A stretch of DNA of 7,116 nucleotides, taken from positions 1 to 7,116 of the forward strand of contig DZBA01000175.1 in NCBI GenBank assembly GCA_022729775.1, written 5' to 3'. The position numbers and the translations under genes are program-made. Origin of the DNA: Anaerolinea thermophila (lineage in GTDB: Bacteria > Chloroflexota > Anaerolineae > Anaerolineales > Villigracilaceae). How positions within the stretch are numbered: the first letter of the stretch is position 1; each line of letters opens with the position of its first letter. The notes beneath the pieces were generated by a model. It saw only the letters and a list, made by a program, of their open reading frames with translations. It ran no database searches and was not told the origin of the DNA. Below are positions 1 to 5,690 of this stretch, one piece after another.

Positions 1-684
1 TACATCGTCGCCCGCGACAGCAAATACCAGACCCTTGCCGACCTCGAAGGCGCAAAATGGGGTTATGGCGACCAGGGTTCAACCTCTGGCTACATGGTTC
101 CCGCTGTGGAATTAGCGAAGGCTGGCGTCACCCCCGGTGAGCAAGTTCAAACCGGCGGACACAACCAGACCGTCACCGCTGTCTACAATGGACAGGTGGA
201 TTTTGGAACCGTCTTCTACAGCGTGCCGTTGAATCCCGAAGGCGCGCCGGTCTTCACCTATGAAGATTATGAAGCGGGCAAAATCACAGAACTCGCGCAA
301 TATGAAATCCCCGAAGAAGCAATCGCCAACTGCGCGCCCGATGCCGAAGGCAAGAAGTTGCTCTGCGACGGCTACCGCATCCTAGACGCCCGCGCCAACA
401 TCCGCACCGAAGCGCCGGATGTCATGCAGAAGGTTCGCATCCTCGCGGTTTCAGCGGCAGTCCCGAATGACACCATGTCCTTCGGACCGGAATTCCCCGA
501 AGATGTCCGCGCTCAAATCGAAGAAGCGTTGATTGCCTTCGCGCAGACCGACGCGTGGAAAGAATCCATCGGCAACAACGATTTCTACGGCTGGACGGGC
601 ATCCTCCCTGCCACAGACGAAGAGTACGACTTCGTCCGCCAGATGGTGGACGCCACCGGCAAGACCCTCGAAGACCTGAGATAA
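1..684 (+). CDS. phnD: Phosphate/phosphite/phosphonate ABC transporter substrate-binding protein, C-terminal part (5' end outside window)
   Basis: The reading frame is open from base 1 to the TAA at 682-684, giving 227 residues; the ATG at 94 is internal because the frame reads upstream into typical family sequence. The protein would bind the phosphorus oxyanion ligand outside the membrane and deliver it to the PhnE/PhnC transporter. Visible PhnD-family features are DLEGAKWGYGDQGSTSG (residues 14-30 of this fragment), whose Ser-Thr-Ser is the ligand-contacting stretch in known PhnD proteins, and a downstream GGHNQTVTAV (52-61) with the expected histidine, followed by GQVDFGTV. Between this and the closing part VRILAVSAAVPNDTM there is a segment longer than in E. 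coli PhnD, with two cysteines (111 and 122) that could form a disulfide. The signal peptide and first domain lie outside the window. It is followed by a terminator and phnC, phnE. Ligand identity cannot be told from this part. Confidence 0.93.
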   Translation, partial: YIVARDSKYQTLADLEGAKWGYGDQGSTSGYMVPAVELAKAGVTPGEQVQTGGHNQTVTAVYNGQVDFGTVFYSVPLNPEGAPVFTYEDYEAGKITELAQYEIPEEAIANCAPDAEGKKLLCDGYRILDARANIRTEAPDVMQKVRILAVSAAVPNDTMSFGPEFPEDVRAQIEEALIAFAQTDAWKESIGNNDFYGWTGILPATDEEYDFVRQMVDATGKTLEDLR

Positions 685-700
685 AATTTTCACATAATCC

Positions 701-742
701 AAAACCCTAAAGGCGCTAAAACCTTTAGGGTTTTTCTTTTTC
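701..742 (+). terminator. Rho-independent terminator between phnD and phnC
   Basis: A perfect 13-bp stem (701-713 paired with 722-734) encloses an 8-base loop and runs into a T-rich tract up to about 742. It lies 16 bases after the phnD stop and 18 bases before the phnC start. It should end most phnD transcripts, so the binding protein can be made in excess over the ATPase and permease, a common arrangement in ABC importers. The inner stem half is AT-rich, so partial read-through is plausible. Confidence 0.85.
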
Positions 743-747
743 TTTGG

Positions 748-759
748 TATCATTCAAAC
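748..759 (+). promoter_or_regulatory. Possible -10 element for a leaderless phnC transcript
   Basis: TATCAT (748-753) matches TATAAT at 5 of 6 positions and is followed by exactly six bases before the phnC ATG at 760, so a usual start site would fall on the A of the ATG. No Shine-Dalgarno sequence precedes phnC. No convincing -35 is seen: the 18-base-spaced hexamer is TTTAGG, inside the terminator stem. The decamer GGTATCATTC here is identical to the one at the infC promoter -10. Promoter activity is inferred only. Confidence 0.4.
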
Positions 760-1515
760 ATGCTGAGCATCCAACACCTTACCAAAATATATTCTCCGGG
801 CGGCGTCAAAGCGCTGGATGATGTAACCTTCGATGTGCCAAAGGGACAATTCCTCGCGGTCATCGGTCTGAGCGGATCGGGCAAGTCCACGCTGCTGCGC
901 TGCATCAACCGCTTGATTGACCCAACCTCCGGCGCGATTCTGCTCGATGGGCAGGACATCACCCGCGCCAACACGGACGAAATGCGCCGCGTCCGCAGAA
1001 GGATTGGCATGGTCTTTCAGCACTTCAATCTTGTGCATCGCTCCAGCGTGCTGACGAATGTCCTCGCGGGCAGGCTCGGATACATCAACCCCGCGTGGAG
1101 TTTAATCAACCGCTTCCCCAAAGCCGACATCGAAAAAGCGAAGAAACAATTGGAGCGCGTGGGCATTGGCGATAAAGCGGAACAACGCGCAGACGCGCTC
1201 AGCGGTGGACAACAGCAGCGCGTGGGAATTGCGCGCGCGTTAATGCAAGACCCCGACATCATCCTCGCGGATGAACCCGTCGCCAGCCTCGACCCTGTCC
1301 TCGCGCACAGCATCATGCAGCATCTGGAAAAAATCAACAAAGAAGACGGCGTGACCGTGTTATGCAGCCTGCATTTTTTGGACTTGGTGCATCGCTACGC
1401 CGACCGCGTGGTCGCGCTTAACAACGGGCAGCTCGTCTTCGATGGCTTGCCCAGCGAAATTGACGATAAAAAATTCAAAGAAATCTACGGCAAAGACGCC
1501 GAGCGTGTGGGATAG
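760..1515 (+). CDS. phnC: Phosphonate-type ABC transporter ATP-binding protein
   Basis: This 251-residue cytoplasmic ATPase has the usual PhnC length and drives import through PhnE. All nucleotide-binding motifs are intact: Walker A GLSGSGKST (36-44), Q-loop glutamine 87 in VFQHFN, signature LSGGQ (147-151), Walker B IILADE (167-172) with catalytic Glu172, D-loop SLD (176-178) and switch His205. The stretch NVLAGRLGY (100-108) after the Q-loop is typical of PhnC rather than other ABC ATPases. The ATG at 760 fits the family N-terminus (MLSIQHLTKIY) and no earlier start is available past the terminator. There is no ribosome binding site, so the mRNA may be leaderless or depend on read-through from phnD. 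The TAG stop at 1513-1515 is part of the phnE ribosome binding site region, indicating co-translation with phnE. Confidence 0.96.
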   Translation: MLSIQHLTKIYSPGGVKALDDVTFDVPKGQFLAVIGLSGSGKSTLLRCINRLIDPTSGAILLDGQDITRANTDEMRRVRRRIGMVFQHFNLVHRSSVLTNVLAGRLGYINPAWSLINRFPKADIEKAKKQLERVGIGDKAEQRADALSGGQQQRVGIARALMQDPDIILADEPVASLDPVLAHSIMQHLEKINKEDGVTVLCSLHFLDLVHRYADRVVALNNGQLVFDGLPSEIDDKKFKEIYGKDAERVG

Positions 1516-1524
1516 GAGAGAATC

Positions 1525-3339
1525 ATGGAAAAGAAAACTTCACCCCTGCGCTCCTTGTGTATCGCGCTCGCGGTCATTGCCGCGCTGGTGATTTACGCAT
1601 ACGGCTTTCAAGTGACCAAAGTCAGTTTGGAAGAAACCAGCAACCCAATTCGCCAGGAGCGTTTCATCCGCATTTTGCGCGCGCTTGCCAAACCGGATTT
1701 GATCACCTACGAAAAGGAAGAGTTCATCGTCGAAGCGCCGATTCAAATTCCATGCCCCACCGGCGGCGCGCAGAGTCATGCCCCCGATACGAGCAAACCT
1801 TACATCACCGTCACGCCCGCGTGCGCTGAGCCAAAAGGTGAAGTGACCATCGAAGGATTCAACTTCGAGCCAAACACAAACGGACCTTTGAACTTCATTC
1901 CGCCGAGCGGCGTTTCGTTAAAGATGGAAAGCATCCAAACCGATTCGAGCGGACATTTTCTCATCACCACCAATCTGCCCAAACGCCCCAGTGACGAAGT
2001 GCAAACCATCCGCGCAATTACGCGGCGTAATCTGGGCGCTCCGCATTTCAGCCGCAACGCCATCGAAACATGGGAAAAGATTGTCGAGACGGTCTTCCTC
2101 GCGCTGCTTGCGACAACCTTCGGCGTGGTCTTTGCTGTGCCGCTGAGTTTCCTCGCGGCAAAGAACATCATGTCGCCCATCAACAGCCCGTTGACCAGCG
2201 TTGCGCTTTCGATTTTATTTTTGCCCACCGGTCTTGCGCTGGGGTGGCAGGTCAGCGGCAAAATCGGGGAGTTGAGTCAAACAGTCGGCGACAGCGTTCC
2301 AATCAACCTTGTGGGCGTTGTACTCATCCCTGTCATTCTTTGGTATGCAATTCGCTGGGCATTGCCCCCCGTTGAAGAGACAACGCCTGCGGCTGCGCTC
2401 CGCGCGGCGCGGTTGACGGTCTTGTTGTTTGCCTTACTGCTTGTGATTGTCTTTCTCTTCCTTTTGGCAAACCTCGCGGGGCTGATGGGAAATGCCGTTA
2501 TCGCGTCTTTGGGCGCGTTTGGATTTTTGGGGAAATTCCTTGCCAGCCTCGGCGAGCTGCTGCGATTTAGCATCACGTTGATCAGCGCGTTGACAGGCGC
2601 GGGGATTGTCAACACCATTGCGGGCAAGCTCGGACAAAACATTGCCGAAAAAACATCCGCCCCTGTGAATCGCATCGTCAACTTGACGCTGGGCGCGTTG
2701 GCGGGCGCGGTCTTGTTCGCGTTGATTGGCGCGGGCATTGACTGGCTGTACGAGTTGGAAAATCCATTTTACACATTCACCCTGCCTTCATTGATTGGCG
2801 CGGTTGCGGGCTTCATCACAGCGAGCGCGCTTTCTCGCAATGCAACGCTTCCCATCGGGCTTGTAATTTACATGGTCACGCGCACCATCTTCAACGCGCT
2901 GCGTTCGATTGAATCATTGGTGATGGTCATCGTCTTCGCTGTATGGGTTGGGATTGGACCCTTCGCGGGCGTGCTTGCGCTTGCGCTGCACACCATCGCA
3001 TCCAACGCGAAGTTGTATTCGGAACAAGTCGAGTCCATCATGGCGGGTCCCATTGAAGCGTTGACGGCGACGGGCGCGAATCGTTTACAGACAATTGTAT
3101 ACGCGGTCATTCCGCAAATTGTCCCGCCGTTTATTTCATACACCATGTACCGCTGGGACATCAACGTCCGCATGTCCACCATCATCGGCTTCGCGGGCGG
3201 CGGTGGAATTGGCTTCCTGCTTCAGCAAAACATCAACTTGCTGAACTACCGCCAAGCCTCGGCGCAAATGCTCGCCATTGCGGTTGTCGTCGCCAGCATG
3301 GACTATCTCAGCTCCGCCATGCGCGAGAAAGCCGTGTAA
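1525..3339 (+). CDS. phnE: Phosphonate-type ABC transporter permease, greatly extended PhnE
   Basis: This 604-residue membrane permease is over twice the usual PhnE length (about 260-280). It starts at an ATG 4 bases after AGGAGAG (1514-1520), 9 bases after phnC. Layout: a signal-anchor-like helix (about 11-28); an extracytoplasmic segment (about 29-183) with an Ig/IPT-like stretch at 92-152 (ITVTP, GEVTIEGFNF, DSSGHFLITTNLP) and cysteines 77 and 100; the first PhnE core helix (186-213, ending SFLAAKN); an inserted region (about 220-443) with some six or seven hydrophobic segments; then a fully conserved PhnE C-terminal core (444-604). The core includes GIGPFAGVLALALHT (476-490), the ATPase-contacting EAA-type loop EALTATGANRLQ (511-522), and ISYTMYRWDINVRMSTIIG. 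The conserved core makes the transporter role secure. The roles of the Ig-like part and the insertion are unknown. No frameshift is apparent, so the length seems genuine. Confidence 0.93.
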   Translation: MEKKTSPLRSLCIALAVIAALVIYAYGFQVTKVSLEETSNPIRQERFIRILRALAKPDLITYEKEEFIVEAPIQIPCPTGGAQSHAPDTSKPYITVTPACAEPKGEVTIEGFNFEPNTNGPLNFIPPSGVSLKMESIQTDSSGHFLITTNLPKRPSDEVQTIRAITRRNLGAPHFSRNAIETWEKIVETVFLALLATTFGVVFAVPLSFLAAKNIMSPINSPLTSVALSILFLPTGLALGWQVSGKIGELSQTVGDSVPINLVGVVLIPVILWYAIRWALPPVEETTPAAALRAARLTVLLFALLLVIVFLFLLANLAGLMGNAVIASLGAFGFLGKFLASLGELLRFSITLISALTGAGIVNTIAGKLGQNIAEKTSAPVNRIVNLTLGALAGAVLFALIGAGIDWLYELENPFYTFTLPSLIGAVAGFITASALSRNATLPIGLVIYMVTRTIFNALRSIESLVMVIVFAVWVGIGPFAGVLALALHTIASNAKLYSEQVESIMAGPIEALTATGANRLQTIVYAVIPQIVPPFISYTMYRWDINVRMSTIIGFAGGGGIGFLLQQNINLLNYRQASAQMLAIAVVVASMDYLSSAMREKAV

Positions 3340-3377
3340 ATAAAGTGTAGCGTGTTGCGTAACGAAACCTTACAAAC

Positions 3378-3410
3378 AAAAGCCCCCGAAGAATGTCTTC
3401 AGGGGCTTTT
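3378..3410 (+). terminator. phnE terminator, likely bidirectional
   Basis: A stem pairs 3378-3386 with 3402-3410 and 3388-3392 with 3396-3400, with a single C/A mismatch and a 3-base loop. GCCCC/GGGGC forms the core and four T residues follow on the plus strand. Read from the minus strand, the same hairpin is followed by TTTTGTTTG, so it could also stop transcripts of the phosphoribosyltransferase operon that converges here. It lies about 40 bases after the phnE stop codon. Confidence 0.85.
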
Positions 3411-3432
3411 ACTTTTCTACCTGTTTACTTTC

Positions 3433-3643
3433 GTAACTACTCAGGGCAAGACCCTAAGAGAGCGTTTCTTAAGTCTTTTTTTGTACACGGATTTGACGGA
3501 TTACACGGGCAAACACGGATTTTTAAAAGGGTTTTTCCGTGAGAATCCGTGAAATCCGCGTCATCCGTGTACAGAAAGGTACTTATTAAACAGTCTCTTA
3601 GGGTCTGTATTTACAAAAGAACGTTGACAGGCTGAGTAGTTAC
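3433..3643. repeat. Imperfect palindromic intergenic repeat element, 211 bp
   Basis: The convergent junction between phnE and the phosphoribosyltransferase gene, 3340-3651, has no credible gene. Besides the phnE terminator it holds this element. Three pairs of inverted segments are nested in order: GTAACTACTCAG (3433-3444) with its complement at 3632-3643; AGACCCTAAGAGA (3449-3461) with 3594-3606; and TGTACACGGAT (3482-3492) with 3563-3573. The spacing between segments differs on the two arms, so it is an old or tolerant palindrome, not a perfect one. It resembles a non-autonomous interspersed repeat or MITE-like element, but no flanking target duplication is evident. Copies elsewhere in the genome cannot be seen from this window. 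Confidence 0.7.
3482..3573. repeat. Inner palindrome with iterated ACACGGATT words
   Basis: The core of the larger palindrome is built from a short word repeated at 8 to 10 base steps: ACACGGATTT (3485-3494), GACGGATT (3495-3502), ACACGGGCAA (3503-3512), ACACGGATTT (3513-3522). The complementary words (TCCGTG, AATCCGTG, AAATCCGCG, ATCCGTGTACA) follow between 3536 and 3573. The arms could fold in several registers. Word repeats of the ACACGGATT kind recur in intergenic DNA of many environmental bacteria, stated from general familiarity and not checked. The unit is too short and there are no unique spacers, so it is not a CRISPR array. Confidence 0.65.
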
Positions 3644-3651
3644 CTACTTAC

Positions 3652-4203
3652 TCAATCTGTAAACAGCGGCAAATGTCCGAGCGAGTAAATGCTCATCCAC
3701 TGCGCGCGGTCGCCTTCGGTGAGAATGGCGGCATCGCCCGCAACGATCGCGCCCGCTTTATCGAGGATCATTCTCATCCCCTGCAGCGTGGAGCCTGTGC
3801 TGATGACGTCATCCAGCGTAAGGACTTTTTTGCCCGCAACCAACGCGCGGTCTTTTTCGTCGAGGATCAACGTTTGCGGCTGACCGGTGGTGATGGAAAG
3901 AGTCTCGGCTTGCAGCGCGTCGCCCATGTATGGCTTATAAGTTTTGCGTAAAACAACATAAGGCTTTTTCACTTCGACAGACAGCGCATGCGCAATCGGA
4001 ATGGATTTCGCTTCCGCAGTGACGAGAATATCATATTCGACTTTTTCGAGTTTCGCCGCAAGTTCGCGCGCGCAGGCTTGCACCAATTCGGTGTCACCCA
4101 AAATATTCAGGATGGCGATTCGTAATCCGGGTTTGATTTGGAACAAGCGCAGGTCGCGTTTGATTCCCGCGATCTCGATGGGATAAAATTCTTGTTTGGA
4201 CAT
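3652..4203 (-). CDS. Phosphoribosyltransferase family protein, adenine phosphoribosyltransferase-like
   Basis: This is a 183-residue cytoplasmic type I phosphoribosyltransferase, which would join a purine base and PRPP to give a nucleotide plus pyrophosphate. The PRPP-binding loop VLTLDDVISTGSTL (127-140) is complete, with the acidic pair D131-D132. TAEAKSIPIAHALS (62-75) corresponds to the conserved E-x-x-x-I-P-x-A-x-A-L-S segment of Apt and archaeal-type purine transferases. The C-terminus SLGHLPLF (174-181) is Apt-like. The start chosen is ATG 4201-4203 because GGAGGAAG lies 4 bases upstream; a 16-residue longer reading from 4251 has no such site and would add residues not expected in the family. 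It is the last gene after the RNA methyltransferase gene (74-base gap) and probably shares its transcript. The substrate base (adenine, hypoxanthine or xanthine) cannot be settled by eye. Confidence 0.88.
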   Translation of the reverse strand: MSKQEFYPIEIAGIKRDLRLFQIKPGLRIAILNILGDTELVQACARELAAKLEKVEYDILVTAEAKSIPIAHALSVEVKKPYVVLRKTYKPYMGDALQAETLSITTGQPQTLILDEKDRALVAGKKVLTLDDVISTGSTLQGMRMILDKAGAIVAGDAAILTEGDRAQWMSIYSLGHLPLFTD

Positions 4204-4207
4204 TGAT

Positions 4208-4215
4208 CTTCCTCC
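4208..4215 (-). promoter_or_regulatory. Shine-Dalgarno site deciding the phosphoribosyltransferase start
   Basis: On the minus strand GGAGGAAG ends 4 bases before the ATG at 4203. This strong site picks that start over the in-frame upstream ATG at 4251. Confidence 0.8.
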
Positions 4216-4277
4216 ACAAGGGAAATATTTTTTGCGGGCGTAGTGTATCACAAGAAAATAGGGAGTAGAAAAGAGAT

Positions 4278-5051
4278 TTACGCAATCCGCTGCCGCATCA
4301 CCTCGAACATCAGCACGCTTCCCGCCACGCCCGCGTTCAACGACTCAACATTTCCGCTCATGAGGATTTTTATTTTCCCAGTCGCCAATTTTCGCGCGGA
4401 CTCACTCGCGCCGTCCGCTTCGCCGCCGACAACCAGAATCAAAGGCGCGCGCAAATTCACATCCCAGCACGAGTCCCCATCCATATCCGCCAGATAGATT
4501 TGCAAAGACTCCGCTTCGCTCAATCGCGCGATTTCTTCCCAAGTCACCGAGCGAATCGGCAAATGGAAATGCGCGCCCATCCCCGCGCGGAGAACCTTCG
4601 GCGCAAAGGCATCCGTCGTTTCAGGCGGAATCAGCGCGGCTTGAACTCCTGCCGCCGCCGCGCTGCGCAACAACGCGCCGAGATTTCCCGGGTCGCGGAT
4701 TTGGTCAGGGATGAGGATGAAATTTGGCTGGCTGGAAATTGGCAACTGGTGATTATTCAGGACAGCAAGTATTCCTTGCGGAGTTTCTGTGTCGCTTAGC
4801 GATTTCATTAAGTTCGCAGCGATCTCTTCCACCTCCACGCCTTTCAACCTTAAATTTTCAACCTGCAACCTCCCGCGCTCGCTCAAGGTCTCATCATACA
4901 AAACGAATCGAAAGTCCCAGTTCGCGCGGAAAGCATCCTCCACCAACCTTACGCCCTCCGCCAAAAACGCGCCTGCATCGCGGCGTTCCTTTGAACGTCC
5001 CTGCAAGGCGCGGATAAGTTTTAGTTTTGGATTGTGCGCGGAAGTAATCAC
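4278..5051 (-). CDS. SpoU/TrmH-family RNA 2'-O-ribose methyltransferase
   Basis: This 257-residue SPOUT methyltransferase would transfer a methyl group from S-adenosylmethionine to a ribose 2'-OH in rRNA or tRNA. An N-terminal substrate-binding domain (about 1-100) opens with ITSAHNPKLKLIRAL, the usual beginning for this family. The catalytic domain (about 108-255) has motif 1 DQIRDPGNLGALLRSA (116-131) with Asn123 and the catalytic Arg129, motif 2 LVVGGEADGAS (206-216) with Glu211, and motif 3 MSGNVESLNAGVAGSVLMFE (231-250) with Ser237-Leu-Asn239. Motif 2 has Gly where the family usually has Asn before the Glu, and Ala215 near its end. The start is a GTG (5049-5051) that overlaps the upstream macro-domain stop as GTGA, implying translational coupling; only a weak GGAAAG lies about 10 bases ahead. 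It resembles RlmB/TsnR-type rRNA methyltransferases, but the exact target nucleotide is unknown. Confidence 0.92.
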   Translation of the reverse strand: MITSAHNPKLKLIRALQGRSKERRDAGAFLAEGVRLVEDAFRANWDFRFVLYDETLSERGRLQVENLRLKGVEVEEIAANLMKSLSDTETPQGILAVLNNHQLPISSQPNFILIPDQIRDPGNLGALLRSAAAAGVQAALIPPETTDAFAPKVLRAGMGAHFHLPIRSVTWEEIARLSEAESLQIYLADMDGDSCWDVNLRAPLILVVGGEADGASESARKLATGKIKILMSGNVESLNAGVAGSVLMFEVMRQRIA

Positions 5052-5608
5052 GCCAGCAATTCTTTCCAGATTTCCTCGAAGACGCCCACACTGGCATCAT
5101 CGAAAAGCGTGATGCGAACTGTCTTCAAATTCGATTTTTCCTTCTCGAAATATTCCATAATCGTGTTGATGATGATTCGCGCGGCGCGGTCTTTTGGAAA
5201 GCCAAAGATGCCAGTGGAAATGGCAGGCATGGAAATGGATGCGATTTTCAATTCATCTGCCACGCGCAGCGAACCATAGATGCAATCATGCAACTTCGCG
5301 TCCTCATCACCCGCGCCCCAGACAGGTCCCACCGCGTGAATGACATATTTCGCGGGCAGGTTTCCGCCCGATGTCCACGCCGGGACAGAGTGCAGCACCA
5401 GCCCGTGTTCTCTCACCCACGCGCTGCTTTCCTCCTGAATAATATCCCCGCCGCGTTGAACAATGGAAAACGCCACGCCGCCGCCATGTTCGAGATATTC
5501 ATTGGCTGCGTTGACAATTGCGTCGGTCGGCTCCAGCGTAAGGTCGCCTTGCGCGAGCTGCACCGTGTATCGCCCTGCGAAATTTTTTTCTTTAAGGATT
5601 TTGCTCAT
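5048..5608 (-). CDS. Macro domain (ADP-ribose binding/processing) protein, Af1521-like
   Basis: This 186-residue protein is essentially one macro domain, which binds ADP-ribose and often removes ADP-ribose from proteins or deacetylates O-acetyl-ADP-ribose. Visible motifs: QGDLTLEPTDAIVNAANEYL (20-39) with the adenine-contacting Asp22 and conserved NAAN; the glycine loop LEHGGGVAFSIVQRGG (39-54); VIHAVGPVW (89-97); and the phosphate-binding loop PAISTGIFGFP (128-138). The loop EHGGGVA matches the archaeal Af1521 type and carries Ala46 where E. coli YmdB has its proposed catalytic Asp, so a YmdB-style mechanism is not assured. ATG 5606-5608 fits the family N-terminus. No Shine-Dalgarno site is seen, but TAAAAT lies six bases upstream of the start. 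It is the first gene of a likely three-gene operon and lies 82 bases after rplT, separated by the rplT terminator. Confidence 0.92.
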   Translation of the reverse strand: MSKILKEKNFAGRYTVQLAQGDLTLEPTDAIVNAANEYLEHGGGVAFSIVQRGGDIIQEESSAWVREHGLVLHSVPAWTSGGNLPAKYVIHAVGPVWGAGDEDAKLHDCIYGSLRVADELKIASISMPAISTGIFGFPKDRAARIIINTIMEYFEKEKSNLKTVRITLFDDASVGVFEEIWKELLA

Positions 5609-5620
5609 GCCGATATTTTA
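5609..5620 (-). promoter_or_regulatory. Possible -10 element for a leaderless macro-domain gene transcript
   Basis: On the minus strand TAAAAT (5615-5620) is followed by six bases and then the ATG at 5608, putting the expected transcription start on the A of the ATG. This is the same geometry as at phnC. There is no good -35 sequence and only a poor GGGG that could serve as a ribosome site. The promoter is inferred from sequence only. Confidence 0.4.
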
Positions 5621-5637
5621 CCCCAATGCGCGGCAAC

Positions 5638-5675
5638 AAAATAAAAAAGCAGGTCACGCTTCAAGCGTGACCTGC
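5638..5675 (-). terminator. Rho-independent terminator of the infC-rpmI-rplT operon
   Basis: On the minus strand a hairpin with an 11-bp stem, GCAGGTCACGC paired with GCGTGACCTGC, and the 5-base loop TTGAA (5649-5675) runs into TTTTTT-A-TTTTG (5638-5648). The symmetry in fact extends to 13 bp around one central base. It lies 15 bases after the rplT stop and separates the translation operon from the macro-domain gene. Confidence 0.9.
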
Positions 5676-5690
5676 AAAGTTTGTTACAAC

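Noticed and set aside
3485..3522. Repeated ACACGGATT words as a CRISPR-like array
   Set aside because: Units are only 8-10 bases, contiguous, degenerate, and mirrored on the opposite arm, with no unique spacers or cas genes.
3352..3552. Open reading frame of 66 codons after phnE
   Set aside because: It runs through the phnE terminator and into the palindromic repeat, has no ribosome site, and its composition follows the repeat words; no protein family is recognisable.
4242..4247. Possible -10 (TACACT on the minus strand) in front of the phosphoribosyltransferase gene
   Set aside because: Four of six matches and no credible -35 at 16-18 bases; not enough to call a separate promoter.
4204..4251. 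Longer phosphoribosyltransferase start at 4251
   Set aside because: No ribosome site there, and the extra residues do not look like the family; the ATG at 4203 has GGAGGAAG at the right distance.
4724..5112. Plus-strand open frames inside the methyltransferase gene
   Set aside because: They are antisense shadows of a strongly recognised coding sequence and show no family features or ribosome sites.
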